Assembly: GCA_963830385.1 (NCBI GenBank)
Contig: CAWHMD010000005.1
Coordinates: 186,001 to 250,000, forward strand
DNA length: 64,000 nt
Source: Bog-532 sp963830385
Lineage (GTDB): Bacteria > Actinomycetota > Actinomycetes > Streptosporangiales > Streptosporangiaceae
Direction of reading: 5' to 3'
Shown: one piece after another, positions 36,471-45,976 of the stretch
How positions within the stretch are numbered: the stretch's first letter is position 1
Layout of the letters: every line of letters starts with the position of its first letter
Notes under the pieces: model-generated
Seen by the model: only the letters and a program-made list of their open reading frames with translations
Told to the model about the DNA's origin: nothing
Databases searched by the model: none
Translations under genes and position numbers: made by a program

Positions 36471-37142
36471 ATGCGCGAACGGGTGGCGCGGGAGCGGGAC
36501 CAGCCGCGCAGTCTGCGGGGCTGCCCGCGATGCGCGGCGGAGCCGGTGCTGCCGGAACCGCAGTGGGAGTACGCCTATCTGCTCGGGCTGTACCTCGGGG
36601 ACGGATGCATCAGCGTGGGCGGAAAGCCGTCGAAGAACGTGTGGGTTCTCCGCATCTTCTGTGCCGATGCGTGGCCCGGCCTGCGGGCCGAATGCCAGGC
36701 GGCAATGAGCGCGATCAGGCCCGCCAACAAGGTGTCGCTGCGGGCGGGGACCGGCTGTACGGAGGTCATTTGTTATTCGCGTCACTGGCCGCATCTTTTC
36801 CCGCAGCACGGCCCAGGCAAAAAGCACAACCGGGTGATCGAGCTGGCACCGTGGCAGCAGGACATCGTCGGCGGCCGGCCCGGCGCGTTCGCCCGTGGGC
36901 TGTTCCACTCCGACGGCAGCCGGTTCATGTCCCGCGTCCGCCGGCCGCTGGCCAGTGGTGACCGCTGGTATGAGTACCCGCGTTACATGTTCACCAACGA
37001 GTCAGCCGACATCCTGCGCCTGTGCGGGCAGACGCTAGATCGGCTCGGTGTGGCCTGGCGTTACTCCCGCCGCAACACGATTTCGGTGGCGCGGCGGGAG
37101 GCGGTGGCGCGGCTGGATGAGTTTGTCGGGCCCAAGTACTGA
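36471..37142 (+). CDS. Free-standing LAGLIDADG-family protein next to a tRNA gene
   Basis: A 223-residue protein with two LAGLIDADG-type motifs: YLLGLYLGDG (36-45, acidic Asp44) and FARGLFHSDG (140-149, acidic Asp148), the layout of a single-chain homing endonuclease. A CPRC knuckle (18-21) precedes the first motif. The C-terminus contains YPRYMFTNESADI and NTISVARREAVARLDEF. It begins 78 bases after the tRNA and has an in-frame stop just upstream, so no N-terminal helix-turn-helix fits. It is not inside an intron or intein. It could be an active endonuclease or a domesticated DNA-binding protein, as WhiA is. Confidence 0.75.
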   Translation: MRERVARERDQPRSLRGCPRCAAEPVLPEPQWEYAYLLGLYLGDGCISVGGKPSKNVWVLRIFCADAWPGLRAECQAAMSAIRPANKVSLRAGTGCTEVICYSRHWPHLFPQHGPGKKHNRVIELAPWQQDIVGGRPGAFARGLFHSDGSRFMSRVRRPLASGDRWYEYPRYMFTNESADILRLCGQTLDRLGVAWRYSRRNTISVARREAVARLDEFVGPKY

Positions 37143-37153
37143 GCCGTGGTCCC

Positions 37154-38596
37154 TTACAGCTGGATCTGGGGGTAGAGGGGGAAGCGGGCCAGCAGGTCGG
37201 CGCAGCGGGTGCGGCAGGCTTCGGCGACGGAGGCGTCGAGCTGGTGCTTGGCCTTGGAGCCGGTCTGCGGGGTGGTGGCGGCCAGGGCGGTGGTCATGAT
37301 GTCGGCGACCTCGTCGAGCTGGGCGGGGCCCATGCCCAGGGTGGTGAGGGCGGGGGTGCCGAGACGGATGCCGGAGGTGTACCAGGCGCCGTTGGGGTCG
37401 CGCGGGACGGAGTTGCGGTTGGTGACCACGCCGGCCTCGATCAGCGCCGATTCGGCCTGGCGGCCGGTGAGGCCGTAGCTGGCGGCGACGTCGGCCAGGA
37501 CCAGGTGGTTGTCGGTGCCGCCGGTGACCAGGGTGACGCCCCGGCGCAGCAGGCCCTCGGCCAGCGCCCGGGCGTTGGTGACGATCTGGCCCGCGTAGGC
37601 GGCGAACGCGGGCTGGCGGGCCTCGGCCAGCGCCACCGCCTTGGACGCGATGATGTGCTCGAGCGGGCCGCCGAGCACCAGCGGGCAGCCGCGGTCCACG
37701 AACGGCGCGTACTCCGGGGTGCAGAGGACCAGGCCGCCGCGCGGGCCGCGCAGGGACTTGTGGGTGGTGCTGGTGACCACGTCGGCGTGCGGGACCGGGT
37801 TGAGGTTGCCGGTGAGCACGCCCCCGGCCACCAGCCCGGCGAAGTGCGCCATGTCGACCATGAAGGTGGCCCCGACCTCGGCGGCGATCTCAGCCAGGCG
37901 GGCGAAGTCGGGGTTGCGCGGGTAGGCCGAGTAGCCGGCCACCAGGATCAGCGGGCGGAACTCGCGGGCCTGGGTGGCGATGGCGTCATAGTCGAGCAGC
38001 CCGGTCTGCGGGTCGGTGCCGTAGCTGGCCTGGTCGAACATCTTGCCGGAGATGTTCGCGCGGAAGCCGTGGGTCAGGTGCCCGCCCGCATCCAGGGACA
38101 TGCCCATCATCCGCTGGGACCCGAACTGGGCGCGCAGCTGGGCCCAGGTGTCCCGCTCCAGGGCGTCCACGTTCTTGGCGCCGGCTTCGTCCAGGAACGG
38201 GCGCTCGACCCGCTTGGCCAGGATCGACCAGTAGGCGACGAGGTTGGCGTCGATACCGGAGTGGGGCTGGACGTAAGCGTGCTCGGCCCCGAACAGCGCC
38301 CGGGCGTGCCCGGCGGCGATCGCCTCGACCTCGTCGACCACCTCACAGCCGGCGTAGAAGCGGTGGCCGATCGTGCCCTCGGCGTACTTGTCGGACAGCC
38401 AGGTGCCCATGGCCATCAGCACCGCGGGCGAGGCGTAGTTCTCCGACGCGATCAGCTTGAGCTGACGGCGCTGGTTGGCCAGCTCGTCGCCGATGGCGCG
38501 GGCGATCCCGGGCTCAGAGGCCCCGATCACGTCCAGCATGGCGCGGTAGCCAGTGGAAACCTCGGAGCTGACGGTGGTGGTCTCGGTCTCAGCCAT
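37154..38596 (-). CDS. glyA: Serine hydroxymethyltransferase
   Basis: A 480-residue PLP enzyme converting serine and tetrahydrofolate to glycine and methylenetetrahydrofolate. Markers are LKLIASENYASPAVLMAMGT, GTIGHRFYAGCEVVDEVE, FMVDMAHFAGLVAGG and the PLP lysine in TSTTHKSLRGPRGG. It is longer than the ~420-430 residues of E. coli GlyA, with inserts in the middle as in some actinobacterial forms. The ATG at 38596 has a purine-rich ribosome site and lies just downstream of a ZTP riboswitch, so expression should respond to folate stress. Confidence 0.96.
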   Translation of the reverse strand: MAETETTTVSSEVSTGYRAMLDVIGASEPGIARAIGDELANQRRQLKLIASENYASPAVLMAMGTWLSDKYAEGTIGHRFYAGCEVVDEVEAIAAGHARALFGAEHAYVQPHSGIDANLVAYWSILAKRVERPFLDEAGAKNVDALERDTWAQLRAQFGSQRMMGMSLDAGGHLTHGFRANISGKMFDQASYGTDPQTGLLDYDAIATQAREFRPLILVAGYSAYPRNPDFARLAEIAAEVGATFMVDMAHFAGLVAGGVLTGNLNPVPHADVVTSTTHKSLRGPRGGLVLCTPEYAPFVDRGCPLVLGGPLEHIIASKAVALAEARQPAFAAYAGQIVTNARALAEGLLRRGVTLVTGGTDNHLVLADVAASYGLTGRQAESALIEAGVVTNRNSVPRDPNGAWYTSGIRLGTPALTTLGMGPAQLDEVADIMTTALAATTPQTGSKAKHQLDASVAEACRTRCADLLARFPLYPQIQL

Positions 38597-38626
38597 GCCT
38601 TCTTCTCCCGGGCAGACGGTCAGGAA

Positions 38627-38702
38627 CGGGTGCCCAGGCGCGCGGCGAGCGGCAGGCCGCTCCCCGGTGGTGCTCCACCTCAGCGCCAGTCACGACCCGG
38701 GA
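38627..38702 (-). ncRNA. ZTP (pfl) riboswitch in the glyA leader
   Basis: The minus-strand leader contains the conserved pfl pieces in order: GGGTCGTGACTGGCGCTGAG, then GGTGGAGCACCACCGGGGAG, a variable GC stem, and the 3' GCCTGGGCA. These form the ZTP-binding core, which senses 5-aminoimidazole-4-carboxamide riboside triphosphate as a signal of 10-formyl-tetrahydrofolate shortage. glyA is a classic target. I see no clear intrinsic terminator after it. The 3' CTGGGCA can pair with TGCCCGG next to the glyA ribosome site, so control of translation is plausible. Confidence 0.92.
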
Positions 38703-38821
38703 GTGGACTCTACCAGCCACCCGGTGCGGGCGGTCGCCGCCGCCGCGCTCGCCAGGCCCGGGATCGCTGACAAATGTCATGCTGGGCAGCTGATCGGTGA
38801 CCATGTTGTCCCGCGGGCCGA

Positions 38822-38842
38822 GTCTCTAACGTTGTTAGAGAC
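38822..38842. promoter_or_regulatory. Perfect 9-bp inverted repeat, putative operator
   Basis: GTCTCTAAC (38822-38830) and GTTAGAGAC (38834-38842) are exact reverse complements around GTT. The site ends 33 bases before the start of a small membrane protein gene, where a repressor of the TetR or GntR kind would block transcription. No matching regulator gene is nearby. Confidence 0.5.
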
Positions 38843-38875
38843 AACGGTGACGGCGACGCGGACGGAAGCGGGATC

Positions 38876-39229
38876 ATGAACACCTCGGGCACGGGAACGG
38901 TCTTCACGATCGGCTACTGGGTGGTGCTGGCCACGACGATCGCGTGCGCGGCCGGGGTGATCGGGTTCAACCTGACCGCCACCTACGCGTTCGCCTCGCC
39001 GGGCGGCGGCAACTCGGCGGCCACGATCTTCCTGGCCACCACGATGGCGGGGCTGGCCGCGGTGCGGCTGCGGGTGATGCCGGTGCTGGCCGCCGCGGCG
39101 GTGATCGTGGTGGCCGGAGCGGTCCTGCTGGCAGACAACGACGCCCACGGAATCCCGATCCTGGCCGGGCTGGTCACCGGGACCGGGCTGACCCTGGTCA
39201 GCCCGGCGCGGGACGCGGCCGGCCGCTGA
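38876..39229 (+). CDS. Small membrane protein
   Basis: A 117-residue protein with about four hydrophobic segments (e.g. YWVVLATTIACAAGVIGFNL, VLAAAAVIVVAGAVLLA). It starts at ATG 38876, just after a perfect inverted repeat, and is divergent from glyA. Its stop directly abuts the convergent gltD stop. I do not recognise a family. Confidence 0.65.
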   Translation: MNTSGTGTVFTIGYWVVLATTIACAAGVIGFNLTATYAFASPGGGNSAATIFLATTMAGLAAVRLRVMPVLAAAAVIVVAGAVLLADNDAHGIPILAGLVTGTGLTLVSPARDAAGR

Positions 39230-40696
<1,467 letters not shown>

Positions 40697-40748
40697 CGGG
40701 CGGTCGTCCTTTGCTTCCGTAGATAACGCTGGCTTGGCCTTGTTCGGC

Positions 40749-40811
40749 GGGACCCGGCGCCGTTGGCGGGTCCCGGGTTTTTGGGGGACCCGGCGCCGTT
40801 GGCGGGTCCCG
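40749..40811. repeat. Tandem 27-base hairpin repeat between gltB and gltD
   Basis: Two identical 27-base copies (40749-40775 and 40785-40811) are separated by nine bases containing TTTTT. Each folds into an 8-bp stem GGGACCCG/CGGGTCCC with a ten-base loop. They resemble terminators duplicated in tandem. Because they lie inside the gltBD unit, they may reduce gltD relative to gltB. The T-run follows a hairpin on the plus strand, so stopping antisense transcription is another option. Confidence 0.75.
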
Positions 40812-40862
40812 CACCTGGGCGGCAGCCCACACGGACGGCCGCTGCCCAAGCTTCGGTGATGG

Positions 40863-43800
40863 TCAGCCGTGCGAGGCGGACATGACGGCCTCGTTCACGT
40901 CACGTCCCTCGCGCTCGGCCATCAAGGTCGCGCTGAGCACGCGCTTGTAGTCCTTCGGCATGATCTTGCCGAACCGGGACAGGGCGTCGTCCCAGTCCTC
41001 CAGCAGCTGGGCCGCCACCGGGGAGCCGGTCTCGGCCAGGTGCACTTCCACGGTGTCCCGCAGGAACACCTCGTCTTCGTTGTCGAGCGGGTCGAGGTCG
41101 ACCATCTCGGGGTTGACCCGGTGGGCGGGCAGATCCAGCACGTAGGCGGTGCCGCCGGACATCCCGGCCGCGAAGTTGCGGCCGATCTGCCCGAGCACCA
41201 CTACCCGGCCGCCGGTCATGTATTCGCAGCCGTGGTCGCCGACGCCCTCGGCCACCGCGACCGCGCCGGAGTTGCGGACGCAGAACCGCTCGCCCACCAC
41301 GCCGCGCAGGTAGATCTCGCCGGCGGTGGCACCGTAGCCGATCACGTTGCCCGCGATGATCTGCTCGTCGGCGTCGAACCGCGCCTCCGGGTCGGGCGCG
41401 ACGATCAGTCGGCCGCCGGACAGGCCCTTGCCCACGTAGTCGTTGGCGTCGCCAGCCAGCCGGAGGGTGACCCCGCGGGGCAGGAACGCCCCGAACGACT
41501 GGCCCGCGGAACCGCGGAACGAGATTTCGATGGTGTCGTCGGGCAGGCCCTCGGCGCCCCACCGCTTGGTGACCTCGTAGCCGAGCATCGTGCCGACCGT
41601 GCGGTTGACGTTGCGGACCGGCAGGTCGAGCCGGACCGGGCGGCCGTCCTGCAGGGCGCCCTCGGCCAGCTGGATCAGCGTGTTGTCGAGGGCCCGGTCG
41701 ATGCCGTGGTCCTGGGTGGTGGTGTTGCGGCGGGCCGCGCCCTCGGGCAGCTCCGGCATGTACAGCACCGGCTCCAGGTTGAGCCCGTGGGCCTTCCAGT
41801 GCCCCACGGCCTCCTGGGTGTCGAGCATGCCGACCTGGCCGACGGCCTCGGCGACGCTGCGGAAGCCCATCGCGGCCAGGTACTCGCGGACCTCCTCGGC
41901 GATGAACTCGAAGAAGTTCACCACGAACTCGGGCTTGCCGGAGAACCGCTTGCGGAGTTCGGGGTTCTGGGTGGCGATGCCAACCGGGCAGGTGTCCAGG
42001 TGGCACACCCGCATCATGATGCAGCCCTCGACGACCAGCGGCGCGCTGGCGAAGCCGAACTCCTCGGCCCCCAGCAGGGCGGCGACGACCACGTCGCGGC
42101 CGGTCTTGAGCTGGCCATCGGCCTGGACCACGATCCGGTCCCGCAGCTTGTTGCGCAGCAGCGTCTGCTGGGTCTCGGCCAGGCCGAGCTCCCACGGCGT
42201 GCCGGCGTGCTTGAGGCTGGTCAGCGGGGCTGCCCCGGTACCGCCGTCGTGCCCGGAGATCAGCACGACGTCCGCGTGGGCCTTGGAGACGCCGGCCGCG
42301 ACCGTGCCCACCCCGACCTCGGACACCAGCTTCACGTGGACCCGGGCGGCCGGGTTGGCGTTCTTCAGGTCGTGGATGAGCTGGGCCAGGTCCTCGATGG
42401 AGTAGATGTCGTGGTGCGGCGGCGGCGAGATCAGCCCCACCCCGGGGGTGGAGTGCCGGGTCTTGGCGATCCACGGGTAGACCTTGTGCCCGGGCAGCTG
42501 GCCGCCCTCACCGGGCTTGGCCCCCTGCGCCATCTTGATCTGCAGGTCGTCGGCGTTGACCAGGTAGTGGCTGGTCACCCCGAACCGGCCGCTGGCCACC
42601 TGCTTGACCGCGGAACGGCGCAGGTCACCGTGGGCGTCGCGGGTGAACCGGCCGGCGTCCTCGCCGCCCTCGCCGGTGTTGGACCGGCCGCCGAGCCGGT
42701 TCATCGCGATGGCCAGGGTCTCGTGTGCCTCGGCCGAGATCGAGCCGTATGACATCGCCCCGGTCGAGAACCGGCGGACGATGCTGGAGACCGGCTCCAC
42801 CTGGTCGATCGGGATCGGCTCGCGGGTCCGGGGAGCGTCCACGCCGCGCAGCCGCATCAGCCCGCGCAGCGTCATCAGCTTGGCCGCCTGGTCGTCGACC
42901 AGCGACGTGTACTCCTTGAAGATCTCGTACCGGCGGGTGCGGGTGGCGTGCTGCAGCTTGAACACCGTCTGCGGGTTGAACAGGTGCGGCTCGCCCTCGC
43001 GGCGCCACTGGTACTCCCCGCCGACTTCCAGCCGCCGGTGCGCGGGCTGGTTGCCGCCCGCCGGGAACGCCCGGGCCACGCGGCGGGCCGTCTCGGTGGC
43101 CAGCACGTCGAACCCGACGCCGCCGAGCCGGGAGGTGGTGCCGGCGAAGCAGGTGTCGATGACGTCCTCGCCGAGGCCGACCGCCTCGAAGATCTGCGCG
43201 CCCGCGTAGGACGCGACCGTGGACACGCCCATCTTGGACATGATCTTCAGCAGGCCCTTGTTCAGCGCTTTGATCAGGCTGCTGGCCGCCTGGGCCTCGG
43301 TGATGCCCTCCAGCACCCCACGCCGGGCCATGTCCTGGACGGTCTCGATGGCCAGGTACGGGCCGACCGCGGAGGCGCCGAAGCCGATGAGCAGGGCCAT
43401 GTGATGGCACTCGCGGGCGTCGCCGGCCTCCACGATCAGGCCGACCGTGGTGCGGGTCTTCTCCCGGATCAGGTGGTGGTGCACGGCCCCGGTGAGCAGC
43501 AGCGACGGGATCGGGGCGAGCTCGCTGGACGGCCTGGCGGGCTCGGCAGTGTTGTCCCCGGGGGGGACAACCCCCCCGCGCCCCCCCGATGAACTCGCAT
43601 AGCCCCGGTCGGACAGCACCAGCAGGCGGGCGCCGTCCTTGATCGCGGCGGACGCCTCGGCGCAGATCTCGGCCAGCCGCTGGCGCAGCGCCTCTCCCCC
43701 GCCGGCCACCGGGTACCGGCCGTCGATCAGGTGAGCGGCGAAGCCGGGCATGTCGCCGTCGATGTTGATGTGGACGATCTTGGCCAGGTCGCTCTCGCTG

Positions 43801-45578
43801 ATGATCGGGTACGGCAGCACCACCTGGCGGCAGGAGGCCGGCGACGGCTCGAACAGGTTCTGCTCGGGCCCGGTGGTGCTGCCCAGCGAGGTGACCAGCT
43901 CCTCGCGGATGGCGTCCAGCGGCGGGTTGGTGACCTGGGCGAACAGCTGGGTGAAGTAGTCGAAGAGCAGCCGCGGCCGATCCGACAGCACCGCGACCGG
44001 GGTGTCGGTGCCCATCGAGCCGATCGGCTCCGCGCCGGTCCGGGCCATCGGGGACAGGATGACCCGCAGCTCCTCTTCGGTGTAACCGAACATCTGCTGC
44101 CGGGTGACCATCTCGGCCGGGCCGGGCAGCTGCCGCTCGCGGGCGGGCAGGTCGTTCAGGTGCACCTGGCCCGCGTGCAGCAGCTCCTCGTAGGGGTGCT
44201 CCTCGGCCAGCGCCGCCTTGACCTCTTCGTCCTCCACGATCCGGCCCGCGCCGGTGTCGGCCAGGAAGATGCGGCCCGGCTGCAGGCGGCCCTTGCGGAT
44301 CACGGTGGCCGGGTCGATGTCGAGCACGCCGACCTCACTGGCCAGGATGACCAGGCCGTCGCGGGTGACCCAGTACCGGCCCGGGCGCAGCCCGTTGCGG
44401 TCGAGGACCGCGCCGATCACCGTGCCGTCGGTGAACGCGATCAGGGCCGGGCCGTCCCAGGGCTCCATCATCGCCGCGTGGAACTGGTAGAAGGCCCGGC
44501 GGCCGGGGTCCATCTCCTCGTGGTTCTCCCACGGCTCGGGGATCATCATCAGCACCGCGTGCGGCAGGCTGCGGCCGCCCAGGTGCAGCAGCTCCAGGCA
44601 TTCGTCGAAGCTGGCCGAGTCACTGCCGGAGGCGTCCAGGATCGGGAACAGCCGGTCCAGGCCACGCCCGTCCGCGCTGTCGGGGATCAGGCTGGTGGCC
44701 AGCATGGCCTCGCGGGCCCGCATCCAGTTGCGGTTGCCGCGGATCGTGTTGATCTCGCCGTTGTGGGCGATGTACCGGTACGGGTGGGCCAGCGGCCAGG
44801 ACGGGAACGTGTTGGTGGAGAACCGCGAGTGCACCAGAGCCAGCGCGGAGCGGTAACGCTCGTCCGACAGGTCGGGGAAGAACGGCTCGACCTGGGGTGC
44901 GGACAGCATCCCCTTGTACACGATGGTCCGCGGCGACAGGCTGGCGAAGTACGTACCGGTCTCGTGCTCGGCCCGCTTGCGCAGGCAGTACGCCATCCGC
45001 TCGAGCTCGATGCCGCGCTGGCGGTCCTTACCGGCGACGAACAGCTGGGCCAGGTGCGGCAGCACCAAACGGGCGCCGCGCCCGCTGGCGTCGGGGTCGT
45101 GCGGGACGTCGCGCCAGCCCAGCACGACCAGGCCCTCGGCCTCGGCCAGCTCGGCGATGGCGGCCATGATCCGCTCACGCTTGGAGAGGTCGGCCTCCTC
45201 CTCGCGGGCGCCCTCCTCCTGGGCGGCGACCGCGGCGGGCAGGAAGGCCAGACCGGCCGCGTAGGAACCGGCGGGCGGCAGGTCGAAGCCGCACACCTCG
45301 CGGAAGAAGGTGTCCGGGATCTGGGTCAGGATGCCGGCGCCGTCTCCGGTGCCGGGGTCGCCGCCCTGGGCGCCACGGTGTTCGAGGTTGCACAGGGCGG
45401 TCAGAGCTTTGGACACGACGTCGTGCCCGGGTTTGCCGGTGAGATCAGCGATGAAGGCGACGCCGCACGCGTCATGCTCGAAGCTGCTGTCGTACAGGCC
45501 ATGCTGGCCAGCGTGGGCGGCGGGCGCGGAGCTACGGATACCGTAGTCACGCGTCGTTTCTCTGCCGGCAGGCGCCAT
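40863..45578 (-). CDS. gltB: Glutamate synthase large (alpha) subunit
   Basis: A 1571-residue enzyme forming glutamate from glutamine and 2-oxoglutarate. The N-terminal amidotransferase nucleophile should be Cys38 (FEHDACGVAF) after propeptide removal. The central and FMN/synthase domains follow (e.g. PGEGGQLPGHKVYPWIAKTR), with the 3Fe-4S ligands in CIMMRVCHLDTCPVGIATQN and a GXGXG helix at the C-terminus. ATG 45578 has AGGAG upstream. Between LSDRG and ELAPIPSLL it carries a 26-residue low-complexity insertion encoded by a palindromic element. Confidence 0.97.
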   Translation of the reverse strand: MAPAGRETTRDYGIRSSAPAAHAGQHGLYDSSFEHDACGVAFIADLTGKPGHDVVSKALTALCNLEHRGAQGGDPGTGDGAGILTQIPDTFFREVCGFDLPPAGSYAAGLAFLPAAVAAQEEGAREEEADLSKRERIMAAIAELAEAEGLVVLGWRDVPHDPDASGRGARLVLPHLAQLFVAGKDRQRGIELERMAYCLRKRAEHETGTYFASLSPRTIVYKGMLSAPQVEPFFPDLSDERYRSALALVHSRFSTNTFPSWPLAHPYRYIAHNGEINTIRGNRNWMRAREAMLATSLIPDSADGRGLDRLFPILDASGSDSASFDECLELLHLGGRSLPHAVLMMIPEPWENHEEMDPGRRAFYQFHAAMMEPWDGPALIAFTDGTVIGAVLDRNGLRPGRYWVTRDGLVILASEVGVLDIDPATVIRKGRLQPGRIFLADTGAGRIVEDEEVKAALAEEHPYEELLHAGQVHLNDLPARERQLPGPAEMVTRQQMFGYTEEELRVILSPMARTGAEPIGSMGTDTPVAVLSDRPRLLFDYFTQLFAQVTNPPLDAIREELVTSLGSTTGPEQNLFEPSPASCRQVVLPYPIISESDLAKIVHINIDGDMPGFAAHLIDGRYPVAGGGEALRQRLAEICAEASAAIKDGARLLVLSDRGYASSSGGRGGVVPPGDNTAEPARPSSELAPIPSLLLTGAVHHHLIREKTRTTVGLIVEAGDARECHHMALLIGFGASAVGPYLAIETVQDMARRGVLEGITEAQAASSLIKALNKGLLKIMSKMGVSTVASYAGAQIFEAVGLGEDVIDTCFAGTTSRLGGVGFDVLATETARRVARAFPAGGNQPAHRRLEVGGEYQWRREGEPHLFNPQTVFKLQHATRTRRYEIFKEYTSLVDDQAAKLMTLRGLMRLRGVDAPRTREPIPIDQVEPVSSIVRRFSTGAMSYGSISAEAHETLAIAMNRLGGRSNTGEGGEDAGRFTRDAHGDLRRSAVKQVASGRFGVTSHYLVNADDLQIKMAQGAKPGEGGQLPGHKVYPWIAKTRHSTPGVGLISPPPHHDIYSIEDLAQLIHDLKNANPAARVHVKLVSEVGVGTVAAGVSKAHADVVLISGHDGGTGAAPLTSLKHAGTPWELGLAETQQTLLRNKLRDRIVVQADGQLKTGRDVVVAALLGAEEFGFASAPLVVEGCIMMRVCHLDTCPVGIATQNPELRKRFSGKPEFVVNFFEFIAEEVREYLAAMGFRSVAEAVGQVGMLDTQEAVGHWKAHGLNLEPVLYMPELPEGAARRNTTTQDHGIDRALDNTLIQLAEGALQDGRPVRLDLPVRNVNRTVGTMLGYEVTKRWGAEGLPDDTIEISFRGSAGQSFGAFLPRGVTLRLAGDANDYVGKGLSGGRLIVAPDPEARFDADEQIIAGNVIGYGATAGEIYLRGVVGERFCVRNSGAVAVAEGVGDHGCEYMTGGRVVVLGQIGRNFAAGMSGGTAYVLDLPAHRVNPEMVDLDPLDNEDEVFLRDTVEVHLAETGSPVAAQLLEDWDDALSRFGKIMPKDYKRVLSATLMAEREGRDVNEAVMSASHG
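43524..43601. repeat. In-frame palindromic mini-insertion inside gltB
   Basis: This 78-base block adds 26 codons at a place where GltB proteins have a short linker. It contains a perfect inverted repeat GTTGTCCCC/GGGGACAAC (43551-43559 with 43563-43571) and runs of seven C and seven G. Near-identical 8-mers, GAGCTCGC (43518-43525) and GAACTCGC (43591-43598), flank it like a target-site duplication. It keeps the reading frame. Confidence 0.55.
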
Positions 45579-45976
45579 CAAAACTCCTGTCGTCGTCTCG
45601 TCTGCTCTCAGGTACTGCGGTCGGGACGGCGCTGGCCCTGCCGCGAAGGCCACCGGGGCGGCTCGCTGGCTACGCGAAAGTTACGCTCACATTACATCAC
45701 CGGACGAATCCGGCCCAAGATCTGGACGGCTGCGAATATCCGCTGGCTAATCAGCGTTCCCACCAGCCAGCTTCGTAACCTTCAAGATCCAAAGTTAACG
45801 GGAGCGTACCCGGGAGGTTAACGGTAACAGCGCGGTGTCACAAGACCCCCGGGGGCCGGGCGTTTGCTCCGGATGAGCCGTGAGCGCGGCGCTCACAACG
45901 GAATCCGTAGCGGCTCCAGCCGGCCTGCGGAATCAGTTGCGGCGCGGTGGCCGGGCCTGGCCCCCGGGGCCCGGCT
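45579..45976. other. Intergenic region upstream of gltB
   Basis: These 398 bases hold no gene. The half nearest gltB is AT-richer and should contain its promoter. Two direct copies of GTTAACGG lie at 45794 and 45817. The far end is the downstream flank of the Lgt-like gene. Confidence 0.45.
45794..45824. promoter_or_regulatory. Direct repeat GTTAACGG upstream of gltB
   Basis: Two identical 8-mers start 23 bases apart, about two helical turns, some 215-245 bases upstream of the gltB start. The GTTAAC-like core resembles nitrogen-regulator (GlnR) half sites in actinomycetes, but the match is loose. It may be a regulator site for gltBD. Confidence 0.3.

Noticed and set aside
36368..36961. Alternative plus-strand frame overlapping the tRNA 3' end and the LAGLIDADG gene
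   Set aside because: It starts inside the tRNA and lacks motifs. The other frame has both LAGLIDADG motifs.
40869..42752. A 627-codon plus-strand frame opposite gltB
   Set aside because: Composition is typical of an antisense shadow. gltB on the other strand is complete and conserved.
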